NCBI RefSeq assembly: GCF_945859685.1
Contig: NC_079147.1
Coordinates: 60,232,946 to 60,296,945, forward strand
Source of the DNA: Eupeodes corollae
Taxonomy: Eukaryota > Arthropoda > Insecta > Diptera > Syrphidae
Length of the DNA stretch: 64,000 bases
Direction: 5' to 3'
Positions 1 to 9,330 of the stretch are shown piece after piece. A program made the position numbers and the translations under genes. The notes below the pieces were generated by a model. It was not told the origin of the DNA, did not search any database, and saw only the letters and a list, made by a program, of their open reading frames with translations. Position 1 is the first letter of the stretch; each line of letters begins with the position of its first letter.

Positions 1-219
1 TATAATTTATTTATTTTCTGTACAATTAAATTAAATGTTTTCTGGCAATTTAAAAAGAAATAAGTTATATTTCTCTACAATACAAAAGACAAATCGTTAT
101 GAACTTGTACCTTGTCTGGGGAGCATTTTGTAGACATTAATGTGTTCGGTAGTTCTTCTTCTATGAACCTAATGTAGATGTTTGTGAAGTAAAGTTCTAA
201 ATTTGAAATTCATGACACT

Positions 220-599
220 TTGAAAACTAACTACATAGTTGCCTTCGTCAAAATGTACGTTCAAAGAATGAAGCCCCGTCCCTTATACCCTGATACCAGA
301 TCAACAGTAACCATAATTAGTTACACTATATTTAACAAACTCGAAAATAGACCAACACTAACAAAAAACACACTTGTAAAATCATACCGTACAACTCCAA
401 CACATCATTGCTCATCATTGGAAAATTCACTGAGAATTTAACCTTTAAAGAAACCTACATAGTCGAAACCATTTTCGTAATAGACCATCAAGCAACATCT
501 CTACTCAGCTACAAGGCGCCCTCACAATTAAATATTATCCACATAATCCAACACATAACAAAAAAACAACAATCATTACATCAAACTGAAATATTCTGA
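220..599 (+). pseudogene. gypsy-type aspartic protease remnant
   Basis: Translation gives YPDTRSTVTIISYTIF, which matches the retropepsin active-site context D-T-G-S-x-x-x-x-I-S, but glycine is replaced by arginine (DTR), which should abolish activity. A second open stretch overlapping its end (408-599) continues in another frame and probably holds the protease-RT linker. The catalytic change and frame break mark it as dead. Confidence 0.6.
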
Positions 600-639
600 A
601 GTATTCCGAGGAATATAAAACATAACAAACACAAAGTTC

Positions 640-1640
640 ATTTTTTTATCAATAAAGAAGTATCAACGCTGCAAGACATCATAACATCACTTAACGGCAC
701 AACAATATGCAGCAAAATCGATCTCAACGAAAGATATCTTGAAATTGAGTTAGATGAAGAATCACGGTTCATAACGACATTCAATATATACCTACTGTGG
801 AGTATGTAGGTATAAAAGGCCGAATTTTGGTGTCAACACAGCAGCAGAGGAGTTCCAAGACATCATAAGACAAACACTTGTCAACATCAAAAACGTCTTA
901 AACGTGAGTGACGACATTTTCATTTTTGGGAAAACGAAAGCAGAACATGATACGGCATGATTCGCATTCCAAAGACTTCGTGCGAACAACCTCACCGTCA
1001 ATGAGAACAAGTGTGTATTTAGTCAATTTCTTTGATTTTGTTTTTTCCAAAGACGGCATCCAGCCAGATCCAGAGAAGCTAGCAGAGTTCGAGAAACTTA
1101 AGACACCCACCAATGTGTCAGAAGTTCGCAGTATTCTTGGTATGTTGAATTTCGCGTTACCTTTTCTTCCAGAATTAGCAACACATACTTAATCATTAAA
1201 AGAACTTATTAAAAAAACAAAGAGTTCAGCTGGGAGAAAAGGTACCAGGAGCCATTGAAGTTCCTTAAAGAACTAATGGGAAATGCTTTCAAATTAGCCT
1301 ATTACGATGTCCACAAACCAACACACATACACGTCGATGCAGCTTCCGACGGTTTATCTGGCATATTATCACAATTTCACAAAAACACTTAAGAGAATGT
1401 TGCATATGCAAGTCATGTCCAGTCGAAAAGCGATATAGCCAAAAAAATAAGGAAATGCTAACTGCAACATGCCATTAGTCAGCATTTTCAGAAACCCGTT
1501 GTCAAAACCAACAAGTAGAATTGAACGTCTCCTACTTAAAACACAATCTTTTAATTTCAACATTCAACATCAACAAGGTAGTTCAAATCAAGCTGATTAT
1601 TTTTCCCGACATCCAAACAACAATAATAATACCTACCATA
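640..1640 (+). pseudogene. gypsy-type reverse transcriptase and RNase H remnant
   Basis: RT motifs appear in order: SKIDLNERYLEIELDEESRF near 715-770, then the catalytic box as NVSDDIFIFGK at about 900-935 (VSDD in place of the usual Y-x-D-D), then the thumb region ending SILGMLNFALPFLPE at about 1130-1175. RNase H follows with THIHVDAASDGLSGILSQ near 1320-1375 and closes with QADYFSRHP near 1590-1615, the usual RNase H/integrase boundary signature of Ty3/gypsy. Stops and frame changes interrupt every block. It copied RNA to DNA in cytoplasmic particles when active. Confidence 0.8.
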
Positions 1641-1699
1641 AACAAAAACAACGAAATCGAACACTATGTAAATTTTATACTTGAAAATGCCGTACAAAA

Positions 1700-2140
1700 A
1701 CAATTTCAATAACAACAGTTGAAAAAAAAACACAACAAGATTCAATTTTACAAAAGCTCATCAAAAGAAAAGTTAGGGTTAAATCTCTGCCTTACCCACC
1801 CTCAAGTGTGACTTGCCAAGAAAGAGTACTACTTAAATAATATCCCTATCTGAACATTTATTTTTCTTGCTGCGACTAGTTTTCGTGCCTTTTATTTCGC
1901 AATGAATTTCAAAATCCACTTCAAAGTCCACATTATTAAAACTACCATCAAGTTTTTATAATTAATATGGTTATTATTCAACATAAGAAAAAAAACAAAT
2001 TTAGGTAACATAATAGACAAATTAAAACATATTCAACATTAAAAAGGCTATAATAGGATAGTATAGAAAGTTTAAGATATAAAATTCTTGTTCATCGTTA
2101 TAATTCCATGCATCATTTTAGTTTCATTTAAATTGTTCGG
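1700..2140. other. AT-rich stretch without recognisable gene
   Basis: No coding frame, TIR pair or LTR was recognised between the gypsy remnant and the minus-strand AT-hook exon. It may contain the undetected downstream part of the gypsy insertion and the 3' untranslated region of the AT-hook gene. Confidence 0.4.
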
Positions 2141-2415
2141 TTATAATATTAAAACAAAGTTTGCTCCTACGTTGTTTTCTTTTTCTTCATAATTCTGGTT
2201 GTTTAAAGTTATTCTTGCTAACGATTCTTTCTTTGAAGGACGACCACGACGTCTTCCAGGCACTGGAGGTGGTTTTCTCTTGACTTTCAGCTTTCGCGGA
2301 CGTCCTCGACCTCGTTTAGGATTTACAACTGCACAGCGATGGGTGTCAAAATTAGATATTTTTGAATATTGCTTCAGTGGTCTTCCTTTCTTTTTAATTT
2401 CAACTAATAGGTTTT
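2141..2415 (-). CDS. terminal exon of an HMGA-like AT-hook protein (paralogue of the gene at 12.6-13.0 kb)
   Basis: After a good acceptor (TTTTGTATATTACAG, exon from 2415) the minus strand is open for about 90 residues to a TAA at 2143-2141. It holds three AT-hooks: KKKGRPLK, KRGRGRPRK and GRRRGRPSKK. AT-hooks bind the minor groove of AT-rich DNA in chromatin. The segment between hooks two and three (KPPPVPG) is the same in the HMGA-like gene at 12.6 kb, so the two are paralogues. Unlike that gene, it lacks the acidic tail and ends in a hydrophobic FVLIL. I could not assign its upstream exon with certainty; it may be a live paralogue or a decaying duplicate. Confidence 0.6.
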
Positions 2416-2598
2416 CTGTAATATACAAAATTAAAATAAAATTATAAATTATTTTTAGTTTTATTTTTTTTTCATGAAGAATTGGATCAGAAATCCAATT
2501 TTTCATTTTTGAATTGAAGATTAAAAGTTGAGTGATTAATGGTTTTGAAAAAAAAAATAAAATAGATATTTGTTTGTATTTTCATTTTCGTTCTTTTA

Positions 2599-2649
2599 TT
2601 ATAATTTTGAAACGGCATCGATTTCCTCCTTAGAGATTTTCCCAATCAC
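2599..2649 (-). CDS. possible short terminal exon
   Basis: On the minus strand an acceptor (ATTTTCATTTCAG) precedes VIGKISKEEIDAVSKL and a TAA at 2601-2599, with an AATAAA-like signal overlapping the stop. This looks like the end of a coding sequence upstream of the AT-hook exon, but no donor that fits cleanly was found just upstream. The function is unknown; it could be an alternative 3' end of the same locus. Confidence 0.25.
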   Translation of the reverse strand: MIGKISKEEIDAVSKL

Positions 2650-3069
2650 CTGAAATGAAAATTGTTTTAAATATCTTTTGGAAATGGTTTTGCAGCATCT
2701 TTTCTGAAGTCTTGATTTCGTTCTGTCTGGAAAATATAAGTATTGATTATAAATGGGTAAACAGAAAGAAAAACAAATAAATAAAATGTAATTAATTATA
2801 ATTTTAAATAAAACAACATTTTTGTTTGTTACATAAAAGGTTTTTTTTATTATAGGTAGGTACACAATATACAAAAAAATGCAGTGGTTAAAGTCAATAT
2901 GAAGCAACAAGTTGTTAGCGAATCATCATTAATGAACCTGCGCTTGTGAGAGAACCAAACAAGAAAAAAATACATGTTCAAATTGCATGGTTCTTCAACT
3001 TATTCAAAAGTCTAACTTTTAAGGTTTCCGCTTTTCGTGTCTGAAAACGACGATTTAAATGCTTATTAA

Positions 3070-3423
3070 TTATTTATTTGTATCTGAAAAATATAAAAAA
3101 ATAATGCCGTTTTCTTTTGTTATATGATTTTTCTTTCTAAAGATAACGTGTCTTTCTCCATGGTTTAGTCCCTGATTTTGTTTTTCATTCAATTTCCTTT
3201 GAATGATATTACATTTTCCATTTTTTTTGGATTTCATACCCTGTAGAGTAAAATTATTAAACAACAAAGAAAAGTGTACGAGTCTCTCTGAATAAGTGAA
3301 TATGTTTAAATAAGAGATAACATTATGATGACTGCCCGGCCCGGTGCCCGCATACAAAAAATGTATTAATATTAAGTTGAAACTTACGCATTGTGCGTCG
3401 TTTGTTCCAAAAAAAGTGTTCAT
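3070..3423 (-). CDS. possible two-exon 5' part of a basic protein
   Basis: The minus strand reads ATG at 3423 for 12 codons (MNTFFGTNDAQC) to a strong donor, GTAAGT at 3387. A clear acceptor (TTTTACTCTACAG) follows, with the next exon starting at 3240. That exon is basic (MKSKKNGK and onward) and open to a TAA at about 3072-3070. I recognise no domain. Position and strand would fit a 5' part of the AT-hook locus 0.7 kb downstream, but no continuous splice chain could be proved. Confidence 0.3.
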   Translation of the reverse strand: MNTFFGTNDAQCVSFNLILIHFLYAGTGPGSHHNVISYLNIFTYSERLVHFSLLFNNFTLQGMKSKKNGKCNIIQRKLNEKQNQGLNHGERHVIFRKKNHITKENGIIFLYFSDTNK

Positions 3424-3429
3424 TTAATT

Positions 3430-4380
3430 TTCTGAAGGCAACAACCCTCCCTAATAAGCTCTTAACTATCCAATAAGATCTGAGTGCATTGAAATCAGAT
3501 AAGAGCTAAATTTGAATGAAATTCTCACACAATCCAACTAGTATTTCTTTTGTTTTGTTGTGTCCTGTTTACATACATTAAAGGTCATTGACAGGAAATA
3601 ATCAGTCTGCATTTCTTTATTGAACCATTAAAACAAAACTTAAATTGTATTCACAGATTCTATTGAAAACTAAAAAGCTATGTTTTGAACTTCTTTATTT
3701 AGTCATAGTTATAGGGACATCACTTCCCTTCTGAAAAATTTAATAAAACAAGAAGTAAATCAATCTATTTGCATTAGTATTGTTAGTTTAATTGGTTATA
3801 TTAAACATTGCTTCACATATTTCTTGGACAATGGTACACAGAACATAAACAACTATCTCCATGCAATTTTACATCTGATTTAAAGATATTTTATGGATAT
3901 TTTTGTGGGACGTATTTAGGAAACTAGTGGTAATGCTAAAATTACACTTAATTAATTTTACCGGTCATTCTCAACTAGTAAAACAGGGTTTTAAGGTCGT
4001 TGAATATTATAAATTGCATTTTTTACACGCAAATTCGGAGTGCAATATTTATATTTAGAGTGGTCCCCAACTGACTGCAAAAAATATGCAAATATGCCGG
4101 AGAAATTTAAACTCATCCAATGGCAATCAATTTGACGTTGACAGCTGTGAAATAAATATGCAATGGGCAAGTTCAGCTTCAGACAACATAAGGGACTTGA
4201 ATTGCAGTTGAATGCATTCTTTGAACGCAACGCAACCAGTTACTTGCTTATTGGAGTGTTATTTATTTCAAACTTAGAATTTGAATTATTGTTCGCACAG
4301 ACAATTCTAAAACTTATTATTATCTTCAAAAAAATCAGTGGAATAGTATTTTATGCATTTTCCATTTTCATGAAGATAAT
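3430..4380. other. AT-rich intergenic stretch, no gene seen
   Basis: No coding frame, RNA gene or TIR pair could be supported. The only motif noted is a match to 'cagttgaatgca...' near 4205 that recurs near 5430, which may bracket the repeat block that follows. Confidence 0.4.
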
Positions 4381-4385
4381 TTTTT

Positions 4386-5060
4386 CTATTGAATAAAAGT
4401 TCAGGAATTGCTTATATTTTGACACAAGTAGACTTGACTTTAAGTTAGAAAGATTGGGCAGATTGACACAGAATAAGACACTTGTGAACGTTTCAAGCTA
4501 ATTGACTAGTTGCAAAAAAATAGCATTCGAATTAGGGAAAATATTTGAAGAGTTGACTGGAAAGTTATCTGTTAAAGTCAAACGTTCTTATGTCAAAATG
4601 TCTGATAATGTTGTATTTTATTCAACTGAATGATGAAGTTTGTGAATTTATGCTAATGAATAGTTGTGAAGTAATTTTTTGGCAGCTGGCGAATCATGAA
4701 GATCAGTTTTTTTCTATTGAATACAAGTTTAGAAATTGTTTATATTTTGACACAAGTAGACTTGACTTTAAGTAATGAAGATTTGGGCAGTTTGAGACAA
4801 AAAAGGCAATTGTTAAATAAATGTTTAAAGGAGCTTATTGACTTCCAATTAAGGAAATTATTTGAAAAGTCGACTGGAAAGTTATCTGTTAAAGTCAAAC
4901 GTTCTTATGTCAAAATGTCTGAGGATTGTTTTCTTTTATTCAATGGAATGATGAAGTTCATGAATTTATGCTAATGCATAGCGAAAAGTAACTTTTTGGC
5001 AGCTGGCGAATCATGAAGATCATTTTTTTTCTATTGAATAAAAGCTTAGGAATTGCTAGC
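4386..5060. repeat. diverged tandem repeat, unit about 320 bp
   Basis: The start phrase 'ttctattgaata.aag.t' occurs at about 4386, 4712 and 5030, giving periods of about 326 and 318 bp. Within the units 'gacacaagtagacttgactt' and 'ggaaagttatctgttaaagt' recur. Two units are nearly whole and the third is only begun. No protein is encoded in phase, although the copies open modest frames. Function is unknown; it may be a remnant of a repeat-cored element. Confidence 0.7.
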
Positions 5061-5182
5061 GAATCATGTCAAGAAATTTGCCTTACTCAATTCCTTATGT
5101 CGTCTTTAATATGGAAATCAAATGAAGTCAATAGAACTTAAAAGGAATAAATTGTTAATGGTAATGTTGCCTCTCTTGTTAA

Positions 5183-5266
5183 CCCTAGAAAGATAACCAT
5201 ATTTCATAGACCATAAGTGATACACATGATTTATACGTCAATTCGACGTAGGTTATCTTTTTAGGG
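5183..5266. mobile_element. 84-bp piggyBac-like MITE with TTAA target duplication
   Basis: The left end reads CCCTAGAAAGATAACC and the right end is its near-perfect inverse, GGTTATCTTTTTAGGG. Both sides are bordered by TTAA (5179-5182 and 5267-5270). CCCTAGAAAGATA is the canonical terminal repeat of piggyBac, and TTAA is its obligatory target site. There is no room for a transposase, so it is a non-autonomous end-only copy that must have been moved in trans. Confidence 0.8.
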
Positions 5267-5270
5267 TTAA

Positions 5271-6139
5271 TTAATTGGGTAGGTTAAGAGAAAAAAGATA
5301 ATTGAAGGTAAGACAAGTTTCTGATTACGCAACTGCCAAAAAATGTTCTTCAAATTAAGGCAACTTTATTGGAGAATAGGTAAGGTAAAGTACCTATAGT
5401 TGTCTCTGCATTTACATTCAAAGAATGCAGTTGAATGCAACTTAAGTCACATTTGATGTCCGAACGTGCATTGAAACTATGTACAAAGGAAATTTGATTG
5501 TTACCTTTCATCGGATTTTATGGGGGTGGCACTCCAAAGTTTCCACTACATCTTTGTTTAGAAAATCTTTAGTATTGTCATGGAGTCTTTGTTTATAAAA
5601 CCTATAGTAATATCATCGTGGGGAGGCACCTACCATGTATATAAAACTCCCAACGCCACCTTGAGGCTACGGCGAACGTTAAAAAACACAGCTGCACTAT
5701 AATAAGTATATTGATTTTATATACAAAAATTACATATGTATGTACATTTTTAAGGAAATTTATTTCCAAGTTAATTTACGATATCAGGCAGTATTTCGAG
5801 AAAGAAAAATGTTACAAGTGAAAAAAGATCCACAGGACCCAGACAGACCACCGGAATTTGTACCACAGTGAACGGGGACTGGCAATCGTGGAACTTACTT
5901 AAATTTATCTTCTTTAGGCGGACGCAAAGAAATCTGTCATACTAAAATGAAATTTTGATTTTGTTTTTTATTAGATGACCACTACATTTTTTTTTTGATT
6001 TTATAAAACGGTTATTAAAAAAAAAACAAATTTGTCTTCATGGACATGTCTAACGCAGGTTTAGCAGACGTTAATGAAATGCCCAAACTCCAAACAGCTG
6101 TTGGGAAGAATATCCTGAAGGGCCCGAAGCAAAAATCCT
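5271..6139. other. intergenic stretch without supported gene
   Basis: Short phrases such as the one around 5815-5870 translate briefly, but no frame, splice pattern or repeat boundary could be defended. A run of A/T microsatellite-like sequence lies at 5985-6030. Confidence 0.4.
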
Positions 6140-6150
6140 ACGAATTATAT

Positions 6151-6406
6151 AAATAAATTCGATGGTGCAACAGTTCGTAGAGAACCAGGGACTAGTGACT
6201 TACAACTCTCAACAATTCCTGTGTGCGAGTAAATGCAGGGATGAAGGGGACCTATAGTTTATGTGTCGAATCCGAACGGATAATCTAAGAAACCACTTTT
6301 TCATGACAAGAATTACTCTTGGAGAATTTTTAAATTCCTCGCAAGAGGCAGTACCCCTGAAAAAACTTTAGGTGGCACAGAAAGGGTTCGAATCCAAGAC
6401 CTCATA
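6151..6406 (-). mobile_element. 5'-truncated tRNA-derived SINE
   Basis: Read on the minus strand, this matches the SINE at 7201-7510 from just before the B box (TCTTGGATTCGAACC) to the 3' tail (AACTGTTGCACCA). Shared internal blocks include 'gagagttgtaagtcacta' and 'ccgttcggattc'. The tRNA-like 5' half with the A box is missing, as expected from 5' truncation during target-primed reverse transcription. A plausible target duplication, TACGAATT(G)TATAT, lies at 6140-6150 and 6407-6420. Confidence 0.8.
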
Positions 6407-6594
6407 TACGAATTGTATATGATCGGAAAATTTCCCGCTAGGTAAAGCCAAAAGGTCCAATTTTCGCAGCTATTCTGGCCGTATGTCAGTAATAACCCGC
6501 CGACAAGTGACTTTCCCTACAAAAAATAGTCCAGTGTTGTTAATCACGTGATCTTGTATGCCACGCAACAGGCCCACGACACTCGAGATAAGGC

Positions 6595-6945
6595 ATTCAC
6601 CAAAAGCTTCGTTAAATGAATTGATGAGTTGCGTGAATAGGCCCATTATCTAAGTATTAAATTTGCATAATTTCCAGAAGTTGTTCTGGAGTAATTCTAT
6701 TTTATGTGAAATGGCAACTAAACCAAAAGCTTCGTTCAATGAATTGATGAGTTGCGTGAATCGACCCATTATCTTCGTAATAAATTTGCGTAATTTCCAG
6801 AAGTTGTTCTGGAGTAATTCTATTTTATGTGAAATTGCAACTAAACTGAGCATAAATCAAGTGACAGCTGTCAAAAAGGCCACCTCCGAAAAAGTATTGC
6901 CAAACTGAGAACCAAACGGCCAAGAAACACCCATTACATACATAA
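6595..6945 (-). mobile_element. mariner-like element end with a duplicated transposase N-terminus
   Basis: The minus strand contains ITPEQLLEITQIYYEDNGS, which aligns with the first helix of mariner-like transposases (compare LTNEQRLQIVEFYY in the copy at 23.2-23.8 kb). The block occurs twice as a 123-bp tandem duplication (6601-6723 and 6724-6846). Beyond it lies a 5' leader, 'tttggcaatactttttcgga', also found in the fragment near 58.0 kb, ending at a terminal-repeat-like 'tgggtgtttctt'. The catalytic core is absent, so it is a dead fragment. Confidence 0.6.
6601..6846. repeat. 123-bp tandem duplication inside mariner-like fragment
   Basis: Two adjacent copies begin with 'caaaagcttcgtt' at 6601 and 6724 and stay nearly identical to 'tgtgaaatKgcaacta'. 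The duplication postdates the mariner insertion because both copies carry the same transposase segment. Confidence 0.85.
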
Positions 6946-7200
6946 TAGCTCTTTCAGTTGGAATGTCTAGATTTAAATCAAAAACCAAATGCAACAGGTT
7001 ATTGCATATGAAATAAGCTCCATTAACATATGATAACTGACCAATTGCTTAGGCCCGTATAGGGTGTTTTCTTAAAAGTTGCTGTCGAACATACTCAAAT
7101 GAAATGGCAGAAAATGAGCGGTGTGAATAAAAACGAGTACGACGAGTATTCACTTACAAGTAAAGTGTAACGAGTATTTTAACTCCCAGTAATCCGATGT

Positions 7201-7510
7201 AGTACCCGTGGCATGATGGTTAGTGCGTTGGACTGTCATGCAAGGGGTCTTGGGTTCAATTCCTTTCTGTGCCACCTTAATTTAAAAAAAAAAAATTCGC
7301 GGGTACTACCGCTCGCGAGGAATTGACAAATCCTTCAAGAGTAATCCTTGTCATGAAAAAGTACTTTCTCAAACTAGCCGTTCGGATTCAGCCTTAAATT
7401 GTAGGTCCCTTTCATTCCTGACAACAGTACTCGTACACAGGAATGGTTGAGAGTTGTAAGTCACTAGGCTCTGGTTCACAACGGACTGTTGCGCCACCTT
7501 ATTTGATTTG
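7201..7510 (+). mobile_element. full-length tRNA-derived SINE inside the Harbinger element
   Basis: A perfect 10-bp target duplication AATCCGATGT flanks it (7191-7200 and 7511-7520). The head has a pol III A box (TGGCATGATGG, 7209-7219) and B box (GGGTTCAATTC, 7252-7262). The intervening CTGTCATGC resembles the anticodon arm of tRNA-Asp(GTC). An A-run, a unique body and a 3' end reading GGACTGTTGCGCCACCTTA follow. That end matches the RTE LINE 3' termini in this window. SINEs are transcribed by pol III and retrotransposed by a partner LINE. Confidence 0.9.
7209..7262 (+). promoter_or_regulatory. internal pol III promoter (A and B boxes) of the SINE
   Basis: A box TGGCATGATGG at 7209-7219 and B box GGGTTCAATTC at 7252-7262 match the tRNA consensus in sequence and spacing. 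The fragment at 60.3 kb keeps the A box (TGGCATTATGG) but has lost the B box. Confidence 0.75.
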
Positions 7511-7605
7511 AATCCGATGTGAATAAAGCGTCGAGTTTACTTGTGACCGTGTACTCGTCAACCCGAGGGTATACTATCAAGTATTTACTCGCGAGATAAC
7601 TGAAT

Positions 7606-8032
7606 TCACAAAAAAGGCAAGTTAATACTTGTAGCGCCACACAGACGCATCATTTCCTTGGCCATGGCCTGACCCATATCTTCAATAGTGCGTAGAAATT
7701 TAATCCAATCTTCAAAGTTCGACACTATTTTATCCAATACACTTGAAAATGTTCTGCTGACGGTACTTCTTTCAACCTCCATGTCGTTGGCAACACCACT
7801 TTGGAATCCTGGATCACTAACGTATCTCAGAAAAACTTCCATCTTTTCCGTGCAGTTAATCCTCCACCCTTTGCATCAGTGGTTTCATATGGGTTTCATC
7901 AAGAAAGTGCGAAGTGAGAAAATCTACGTTTTCGTTCTCAAACCGTAATAGTCCCTTAGATAGATCGGGACTTATAATATCACGCTGGTGTCTATAACGT
8001 TTCACACCTCGCAGTTTCATAATTGCAGCCAT
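7606..8032 (-). pseudogene. PIF/Harbinger transposase N-terminus, broken
   Basis: Translation begins MAAIMKLRGVKRYRHQRDI at 8032, meets a stop near 7858, and resumes in another frame as MEVFLRYVSDPGFQSGVAND at 7842. It continues through VERSTVSRTFSSVLDKI, the helix-turn-helix typical of HARBI1-like transposases, which bind DNA ahead of the DDE domain. The DDE catalytic region is missing. Frameshift plus C-terminal deletion make it non-functional. Confidence 0.7.
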
Positions 8033-8449
8033 CTTTCGTGTACAAGTACGACTGCAAGTCTAGGGGCGGGTTGACTTGCTACAGAAGTATTTACTTGTGT
8101 TTATTCAAACTAAAATTGTCATTTTCCGGGTTTTACTAGCCTCTCAAGTATTTACTCGCGAGTAAGAGTAAATACTTGTTTTATTCGCTTCAATTTTGAT
8201 GTGTACTTGTTATTTTGATATGTTCAAGTATTTACTTATCCTACTCGTTTTTATTCACACCGCTCAATACGTATGTTCATAAACGGCATAAATGTCATCG
8301 GCGTTAAGCAAATTGGACATCCATATTTGTTTTTATAGATAAGCTTTAGGAGATTAAAGTAAAACAAAGCCAAAACAATTTAAATTTGTATTTTGATCGT
8401 TTTGAAATGAATTTCTTGATTGTAGTAGAACTTACGTGGTGGAAACTGG

Positions 8450-9008
8450 TTACCTGGAGAAACTGCACCAACTATAGAGGCATCAGTCTACTTAACATTG
8501 CTTACAAAATCTCCTCTGTCGTAATATGTGAACGTCAACAACCTGATAGGCCCTTATCAGTGTGGTTTTAGACCAGGAAAGTCTACAGTCGATCAAATAT
8601 TCACGGACGAGCAGGTGCAGGAGCATGGACTATGACAAAAGCGGATGAGCGCACCTTGGGTCGTTTCGAGAGAAAAGTTCTTCGCGTGATCTTCGGTCCT
8701 GTGTGCATCGAAGGGGGCTGGAGGAGAAGATGGAACGACGAGCTGTACAGCGCCGTAGACTTAGCCAGAAGGGTAAAAGTGCAACCACTAAAATGGCTGG
8801 GTCACGTAGAGCACATGGAAACTAACGCTCCGGCCGGGAAAGTCTTCCAATCCACACCCACAGGACAGCGCAGTAGAAAAAGATCGCGGATCAAGTGGCA
8901 CGCACAAGTGGAAAGTGACCTTACCCGACTTGGAGACATCTATCTAGGGTCCGACCTAGACGGAGAAGTTTGTTGTGTTAGGCCGTAGTTCTATCAGGAC
9001 TGTAGCGC
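8450..9008 (+). mobile_element. RTE-clade LINE fragment, 5'-truncated and internally deleted
   Basis: The first part encodes NYRGISLLNIAYKISSVVIC, the RT finger/palm start, and 'gtcgatcaaatattcac'. It then jumps at about 8605 to the C-terminal domain (ERKVLRVIFGPVCIEGGWRR and GHVEHMETNAPAGKVF). The RT catalytic box is deleted. The 3' end reads GGACTGTAGCGCCACATAAT. It belongs to the same family as the copies at 36.3-39.7 kb and 42.6-45.2 kb, closer to the latter. Confidence 0.85.
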
Positions 9009-9009
9009 C

Positions 9010-9330
9010 ACATAATTAAAAAAGAAATTTAATAAAACCGACAAATATATGAATTTTTACTACTAACTATTATTAAAACCTTCTTAATTAAGAAGGCAGA
9101 AATGTAAGACCGCTGATACTTTGAACTGTTGTTTTTATTCTAAAAATTAAATAATGTTCAATTAAAGCCAATGTAGTCAATTATTAATTTTAAATCAATA
9201 AATTGCATGGCTTGCTTAGAAGACTCGTGCTTTAAAAGGCAACAAAAACTACCATAGTTTCAGTTGTAACTAATTTATAAAAGCCGAGTCATTTTCACGA
9301 TCTCGCAAGTTTTTTTAGACAAACATTTCT
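9010..9330. other. intergenic stretch, no gene seen
   Basis: AT-rich sequence between the RTE tail and the region of the RAG1-like locus. No coding frame or RNA gene was supported. Confidence 0.4.

Larger units (their letters stand above)
205..1700 (+). mobile_element. Ty3/gypsy-like LTR retrotransposon relic (pol region)
   Basis: The plus strand carries, in the canonical order, scraps of protease, reverse transcriptase and RNase H in shifting frames with many stops. Order and motifs fit Ty3/gypsy pol. I found no integrase, gag or flanking LTRs, so this is an internal fragment of an old insertion. Immediately downstream is AT-rich sequence without recognisable coding content. Confidence 0.8.
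7116..8265 (-). mobile_element. PIF/Harbinger DNA transposon, internally deleted
   Basis: Terminal inverted repeats GAGCGGTGTGAATAAAAACG face each other at 7116 and 8265, and a 3-bp duplication AAT flanks both (7113-7115 and 8266-8268). Three-base target sites suit PIF/Harbinger, although the classical site is TWA. It carries the N-terminal part of a Harbinger-type transposase on the minus strand and a later SINE insertion at 7201-7510. At 1,150 bp including the SINE, it lacks the catalytic domain and is non-autonomous. Confidence 0.8.

Noticed and set aside
2199..2447. Plus-strand ORF over the AT-hook exon (and a similar one at 12702-12887)
   Set aside because: Mirror frames of the minus-strand AT-hook exons; Arg/Gly/Pro-rich codons leave the opposite strand open. 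No start context or splice support.
3991..4230. Minus-strand 79-codon ORF (MRSKNAFNCNSSPLCC)
   Set aside because: No domain, no splice context, and composition like surrounding non-coding DNA.
7209..7280. tRNA-Asp gene on the plus strand
   Set aside because: The A and B boxes are good but the acceptor and anticodon stems do not pair properly, and the sequence continues into a SINE body with a 10-bp target duplication.
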